Assembly (NCBI GenBank): GCA_030631705.1
Contig: DAOVKQ010000018.1
Location: forward strand, 1 to 8,069
Direction of reading: 5' to 3'
Length of the DNA stretch: 8,069 nucleotides
From: Candidatus Omnitrophota bacterium
Lineage (GTDB): Bacteria > Omnitrophota > Gorgyraeia > Duberdicusellales > 4484-171
Shown here piece by piece: positions 1 to 6,200 of the stretch; within the stretch, counting starts at the first letter, position 1; every line of letters begins with the position of its first letter. The notes under the pieces are model-generated. The model had not been told where the DNA came from. It searched no databases and saw nothing but the letters and a program-made list of their open reading frames with translations. The position numbers and the translations under genes were made by a program.

Positions 1-1
1 A

Positions 2-289
2 CAGGCAAAATTAGCTTACCGGCAAGATGATAGTAATGCTCCTGAGCATATGGGCGGAGCTATCAGCGAAGATGGTATTGGGCGCGACAGAGAAATCCAA
101 ATTTATAATGTGATTACAGGCCGGATAGAAAGAAAGAGATTTTCGGAACTGGATATTCCTGAATCAGCAATTCAGGAGTTTAATAGCTGGGTATCGAACT
201 CGCCGGTAAAAGGATTACATGTTGATTCTCCAGAATATCAAAAGCGGTACAATGAACTTGTAACAAAATTTGTTGATAAATACGGCCGG
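2..289 (+). other. Polar segment at the left edge, probably soluble
   Basis: Residues 1-96 of the visible protein are polar and mixed in charge. A stretch around residues 22-52 alternates hydrophobic and charged residues (EIQIYNVITGRIERKRF), suggesting a beta hairpin, followed by a helix-like run ending near KFVDKYGR. I recognise no family. It lies just before the first hydrophobic segment and may be the end of an extra-membrane domain that starts outside the window. Confidence 0.4.
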
Positions 290-3200
290 AATATTTTAAG
301 TAATTGCGCCATACCTATTGCTGTAGTTGATGATGCCGTTACAATCGGTGAGATAGCAACCGGGGCAGGAGCAGTAGCCCCTTTAGCGATTTCTATTGCC
401 GCAGATATTGCATTAACCAAAGGCGCTGCGACCATAACTACTTTGGAAATATTAGGCCTCACCGGTTTAAATGTTAGTATGGGTATTTTGGCTAATCAGG
501 CATTAAAAGTTGGCATAACTGGCGAACCTCTAACCGCAGGCGAGTGGGCTACTGTAGGGGCGCTTTCTGCTGTGCCCGGAGCATTGACTATTGGAGGAAG
601 GGCATTGTCAGCTACAAAAACGTATACAACCATAAGTAAAACAGTTAAAGCCGGCAGGACCGCTACGAGTAAAGCAATAATGAGTTCAAGGCCTGTTTCT
701 GCTATTACACAATCGCCGATACCACGGTCTTTAATCAGCAAAGGAGGAAATCTTTTAACTAAAGCAGGTAGGGTTACCCCTCAAGCCATAAAAACAGGAG
801 CAAATTACGCCGGCAAAGGCGCAGCAGCTTTAAGTACACCGCGCATTGCTTCCTATTCTGTATACCAGATGGGGAACATGAATAATATTTCTCAGGCGCC
901 TCCCGTATATTATATAGGCAAAAATCAGAAAGGTAAATATACGGTTGCTATGCCCTATAAAGATTTAAGCGGTAAATCCGTTGCATTCAGGCCGTTGGGT
1001 GTCAAACAGGGGTTGTTTGCTGTAGGCGCGGGATATGGATTAGGTAAGATGTTTGGCGGCAACTACGGCTATTTTACCAGCGGCCTTATTACCGTGGGCG
1101 TTCCTAACGCGATTTCCTTGGCTAAGAATAGGAACCTTTTAAGTTTGGAAACCTCAGCCATTTTGTTTGGAACCGGCCTTTTGGGAAGATCTGGTGGAAC
1201 ATTATCGCGATTTGGCAGGGCATCGCCTTACGCTCTTCTTAACGGCGCAGGAAGAATAGCCCGTACCGGAGCCTCAGAAGCATTGCTCTTTGGCCAGATA
1301 GATGCTTTGACAACAACTTCTTTGCACGCCTTTGGGGGGCAGGATATAGGCGGAGCCGGCGTTTTCGAAGCGTTTGAGCATGGGGCGTATAAGGGCGGCC
1401 TTTTGTCAGGCTTATATTTTGGCGGATTTATTGGAGTTTTAGGCGAGGTAGGACGCGTTGCGTTTCAGGCGCAAAATCTTCGGGCGTTAGAAAGTATTGC
1501 TGCCAGGTTTGGCCTTGAGAATGTAAGAAAACTTGAAAGAATGTTTGCTGGATTGGAACAAACAGGTATTTCTACCGGCGCGGTTGCTAAGTTAGGTAAA
1601 ACTCAGGTTGAATATAATGGCGCGACAAAAACAGTTTTGGATTTAATAACAGAAGGTAAATCTTTTGGGGAGATAAAAGGCCTTAAGACAATAGTGGGGA
1701 GAAAAACCGTAGGAGAGACATTTGAAACTCTTGGCGTTAACAGTAAATCTTTTGGGAAATTGTCTAATATGATAAGAGGAGAAGCTAACGAATTAAAAAG
1801 GATTACCAAAGGAGGTATATCGCTTTTTGACGAAGCTGTTTCTTTAGCAGGCAACGCCGGTTTAAGAGCGAAGGATTTCGGTATCTTACGTAACATTAAT
1901 AAAGTAGAAGAAATAAGCGCAAAATTCAGCAGTTTACCGTTGAATAAAATAAGCAATCTCGCTAAAACTATAAATGAAAACAAAATTTTAAAGCCGGCTG
2001 CATACATTGGGACAGGAATCGGCGTAAACACCTTAGCCGGCACAGTTAATAACTACTATTCAAGGGATTCTTCTACGCAAGGAAAATGGGCAGATTCTTT
2101 CGAAGCGACACTTACTCCCGGCAATATTGTTGAAGGCGCTTTATGGGGGCTTGTTGCTATGGGGGCTTTGTCCAGAAAACCTCTTAAAAAAATAGAGAAC
2201 TCTGAACAGATGAAAGCCGCAAGGACTTTTTACGATAATAAAATTTTGGCCGGGTTATCTAACAATAGATTTAAATGGGTTCGTGAGGTTGCCGGCGGTA
2301 AGCTGGGATCGCGCGATTTCTCAAGGATGATTAAACCCGGCAATAGTGTATTACGCGTATCAGAGTGGGGTGTTATTAAGAGAGTGTTATATGGCGGTGT
2401 TGCAGGGACAGGCATAAATGCAATAGGCTATGGCGTGGATTCTTTGTTTATGGATATGAGCAAACGAGATGTAAACACTGAGATGATTGGCGGTGCTGTT
2501 ACAGGCGCGATAGGCGCCTGGTGGCTTGGCGGATTAGCCGGCGGTTTTAAGGATAATCTTGCCGTAATGGCAGGTAGAGAAACAGCGGAAGTTAAGGCAT
2601 TAGGGTTTATTAACTTAGGCACGCATAAAGGCACGAGTTGGCTTTATAACAAGAGTTTAGAAGGTGCTATGGAATGGACATTGGTCTCGCCAGCCTTTAC
2701 TATTGGTGAGGGGATATTGACCGGAGTTACAAACAAAATGTTTGGATATATAAAAGATTCTAATGTTAATAGTTGGTTTGCTGTGCATGATCCTCAAGCA
2801 GGGTATACCAATTTAACCTGGGATCAGGTTGCTCAATCAGTCATTACCGGGCCTGCATCTGGTATGTGGATGAAACCGATGTTTCATTTTGCCCAAGCTA
2901 CTACATACAGGTATGGTATGCCGGGAGGTTTTTTGGAGAAAGGTTACCGGTGGACTAAAGTAGGTATAAAGAAGGCATGGCAGTACGCTCCTAAACAAAT
3001 AAGAGGTGAGACGCTTTCTAAATTGGCAGCCAGAGAAGTTTTAACCAGCCTTAACACAAGAGGGTTTGTCTCGAGTGTAGGCCGCTGGGCTGATTCAACT
3101 GTGTTGACTATGCCGGCAATAGTTAAGGGCGCGGACGCCGCGATAAATCTTATAAATGAATATGGTAAAGAAGTTAGGATTGTCGAAGGCAAACGATTTG

Positions 3201-6200
3201 GAATAAAGCCATTATCCGACTTTAGTAAGAACACGCTTTCTTTTCTTGTTTTGTTTGCCAAGAGTCAGCCCTCAAGAGAAGCTACGCGCGAGTTAGGCAT
3301 ATTAAGTAACCGGTTTAGCGAAGGCGGGGATGATGCTTCAAAAGCGCTGGCTTTAACGCAGGTTGTAAGAAAAACAAAGACGCCCTTACGCGTGCTTAAT
3401 GAGAACTCTTTAAAGATGAAAACGCCGTATTTCAACGAACTTATTTTGGAACACGCAAGACCTTACTTTAAAGAGTTGCAGGGCATGATTCGTGAAGCAA
3501 ATGGGCATGATGCCGGGTTGATAGATTTAGCAGCTAATTTCGCAAAGGATAACGGCAGAAATCATATTATAGCAGAAGATGTTAAGCGTGCCCAGGTAGA
3601 ACAGGGTAAAACTTTACATAATCAAACCGGCGATTTAGAGATTGTTCTTAGGCCCGGGAAGACACTGGATGTTGGCCAGCAGGGCAAATCGTCTTTAATT
3701 ACCGGAAAAATTGATGTAAGAGGAGCAAAAGTAACAGTAAGTGACGGCAAAGATGCATCTTTAGAGGTTAACGTCAATGGGTTTAGTAAAATAGAGAGTT
3801 CTAAAGGAAAGATGGAGTCTCTGAAAAGGATAAAGATTACTCTAAGCGATAAATTAACAGCAAAGATAGGAGATAAAGAGGTAGAAATTGATTCGATAAC
3901 TTTCCGGCCGAAGAGGGCCAAATCTTCCGCATATACATTTTCAATGAACAGAGCGCGAAAAGCATATCAGGCTTACAGCAGGGATCTGGCAATTCAAGAG
4001 ACGGTGAAGAGAAAAGCGCAAGAAATAATGGCTAAAACACAAGAAAAAGGATTAACTGAAGCTGAAGCCAAAGCTTCAGCAGAATTGCAGATAAGGGATA
4101 AAGATGTTGAAAAGGTAATGTGGGAAATGGTGGATGGTGAGATATATTCACGTTATGGAGTGTCTTTGGGAGAAGATCTTGGTAGGGAGAACCATCAAAG
4201 GTTGGTTGAGAGAGTTAGCCGGAGAGTAACCGCGAGGCAGAGGCTTGAGAAGAATTGGGGTTGGGAAGAGACCCAGCAAAAATATAAACAGAGAAAGAAA
4301 GATTTAACAGAAGCAATTAAAAGTACATCAGAACAGGAATTTGGGCATACTGTAGATAAAGCCTCAAAACTTGCTTCTGTAGAACATAATCTTGCCGGAG
4401 AGCTTACCAGCGCTATTAGCGCCGGGCATTTTACTTCCCCGGATATGGTATTAAGGAAAGACGGCCTGGTTAATTTTATAAATTCGCATATATCCTTTGC
4501 TTTGCCTAAACAGTTGCGCGGCGCGGCTGCTGTTATGGGCAGGAAAGATATTTTGAAAGCTGACAGTATAGACGGATTGTTAAAGCCCTTTAAAGAAAAA
4601 TATACTCAGCAACAGCTGGATGGTTTAGTCCAGAAAGCAAATAGAAAAGCGCAAGAGGTCGATATGACAAAAGGCGACGCAGTAAATGAAGGTCATTTTA
4701 AACAAGCTATACAGTTTGTAGTTAGAAGAGAAGTCATAAACAATATGAGGCAGGATACTTCCAGAGGAAGCAGTGACGGCAATAGGCAATCTGTTTCTGA
4801 ACTTAGGTCAAAAATCAATGAAAAGGCTGATAACTTTTTAAAAGACGCTTTCCCTAAGGAAAATTTGGATAAACTGGCCTCAAAAATGCACCGGAAATAT
4901 TTGGATGGGTATAGAGAACGGATACAGCGGGAAGTTATCAACATGCAGGGAAGAACGGAAGGGAAATTAACGCAGTTGAAAAATGAGCAGGAGCAGTTAG
5001 TTGAAGATAAGAAAAATACTGCCAATATTGATAGAAGAATAAAAAATGTTGAACGCAGCTTGGATAATTTCAATTATTACCAAAAAGCAGCTAAAAAAAT
5101 CGCGCGTAAGGCGCAGCAGCAAATAGCAAAAAGCAATAAAGATTCCGGTTCAAATGGCATTGAAGGTAGTTTACGTCAAACATTTAAGATTAGTGAAGGT
5201 GAAAAAGCAGTTAGAGATTTCGTTGAACAAAAACCGATTAAAGACAAGCTTAAATTTAGAAAGGGTTTTATCTTCCCCGTTAAGGCTGCCGAGGAAAGCG
5301 CAAAGAGAGCGTTTCTTTCAGAGTTAGGAGAAAAAAGCGGGTTTAAGTTTGATAGTTTCGCTGATTTTGAGAAAGCGTTTAGCAGTTTAAGAAATGATTC
5401 TCATTTAAGGAACCAGGCGGGACTGCTTAAGGGGGCAACAACTGATACAGCCCGCAGGCTTTACTATGTCATTTCACCGTTAAAAACAAAGAGTATCCCT
5501 GATCGTGAGCTTCTCAGCTTTTCTCAAAAGACACAGTATCAGTCAATGTTAGCGGCATTTTCCCTGCCGGCGTTATCTTTGCTTCAAAAAGACGTGGACC
5601 GCCGGTTTGAAGCTTTAAACAAAGAATTGAAGAAAGGAGAGAAACCGCGGGATCAGTTCGTCAAGATTGACAACATCCCTGAGCTTACCGGCATGAAGTA
5701 CAATGTACATACTCTCAAGGAAGCCATTGCTAAGACAATAGATTTTAATCTTAGGAAGAGCAAAGATTACGCGTTGTGGAAGGAAGTTTATGAGAGCAAA
5801 GACAATAGAAAGGCAATTACTTTAAGGGAAAAAGTAAACGGCAAAGAACGAACGGCAGATTTTGTTTTTACTGAAAGCGCCAAACAAGGGTTTGATAAGT
5901 TCTATCAGCAGTTAGAGAGTCCTTTTATGTACGCTCTCTGGCAGAAAGTAGGCGTAGATAAGCAGAAAGATGTGAGTGAATTTATTCAGGGGAATCTCGA
6001 TGCCGGGAGAAACATAACTTTTGGTGAAATCTATAGAAAGGCAGGATTATCTACAAGGAAATTAAAAGGTTTAGACGGGTTATTACTAAGTTCATCTTCA
6101 GCGCGGGAATTCAATAGGATAGCCGCGCGCGAGATTGCAAGAAGTTTAGTCAGCGATATGAAGGACGGCGGTAAGCTACAAAGTGCTATTGATTCGGGAA

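Larger units (their letters stand above)
452..2908 (+). repeat. Array of about six diverged helix-linker-helix units (protein level)
   Basis: Six stretches share a pattern: a hydrophobic helix with Gly and Asn, a polar linker of roughly 5 to 40 residues, then a helix with Gly or Ala every three to four residues, often preceded by an acidic residue or Gln. Approximate positions are 452-601, 842-1060, 1274-1453, 1997-2176, 2381-2548 and 2693-2908. Second helices read, for example, VFEAFEHGAYKGGLLSGLYF, NIVEGALWGLVAMGAL and EMIGGAVTGAIGAWWLGG. No DNA-level repeat is seen, so if these are duplications they are old. The stretches between units are polar helical spacers of uneven length. The pattern is seen; common origin and membrane location are inferred. 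Confidence 0.4.

Noticed and set aside
296..307. Lipobox-like LSNC around the only Cys
   Set aside because: It follows a charged polar stretch rather than an N-terminal signal peptide and has Asn at the position just before Cys; an internal lipid-attachment site is not credible.
238..741. Minus-strand open frames of 74 and 81 codons opposite the hydrophobic region
   Set aside because: They lie fully opposite the giant frame, have composition explained by the reverse complement of Gly/Ala codons, and show no recognisable domain.
739..747. Strong Shine-Dalgarno-like AAAGGAGGA
   Set aside because: It encodes Lys-Gly-Gly in the giant frame and no ATG, GTG or TTG in that frame follows at a usable distance.
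1808..1816. Strong Shine-Dalgarno-like AAAGGAGGT
   Set aside because: No in-frame start codon lies 5-10 bases downstream; a TTG at 1827 is in another frame and hits a stop within a few codons.
1603..2043. Minus-strand open frame of 146 codons
   Set aside because: It is the longest opposite-strand frame but still lies inside the coding gene, with no known motif and no independent initiation signal; treated as a shadow.
452..2908. Phage tail tape-measure protein
   Set aside because: Gly/Ala-rich helices and coiled coils fit in part, but a SecA-like ATPase domain and the overall length do not, and no phage gene is visible.
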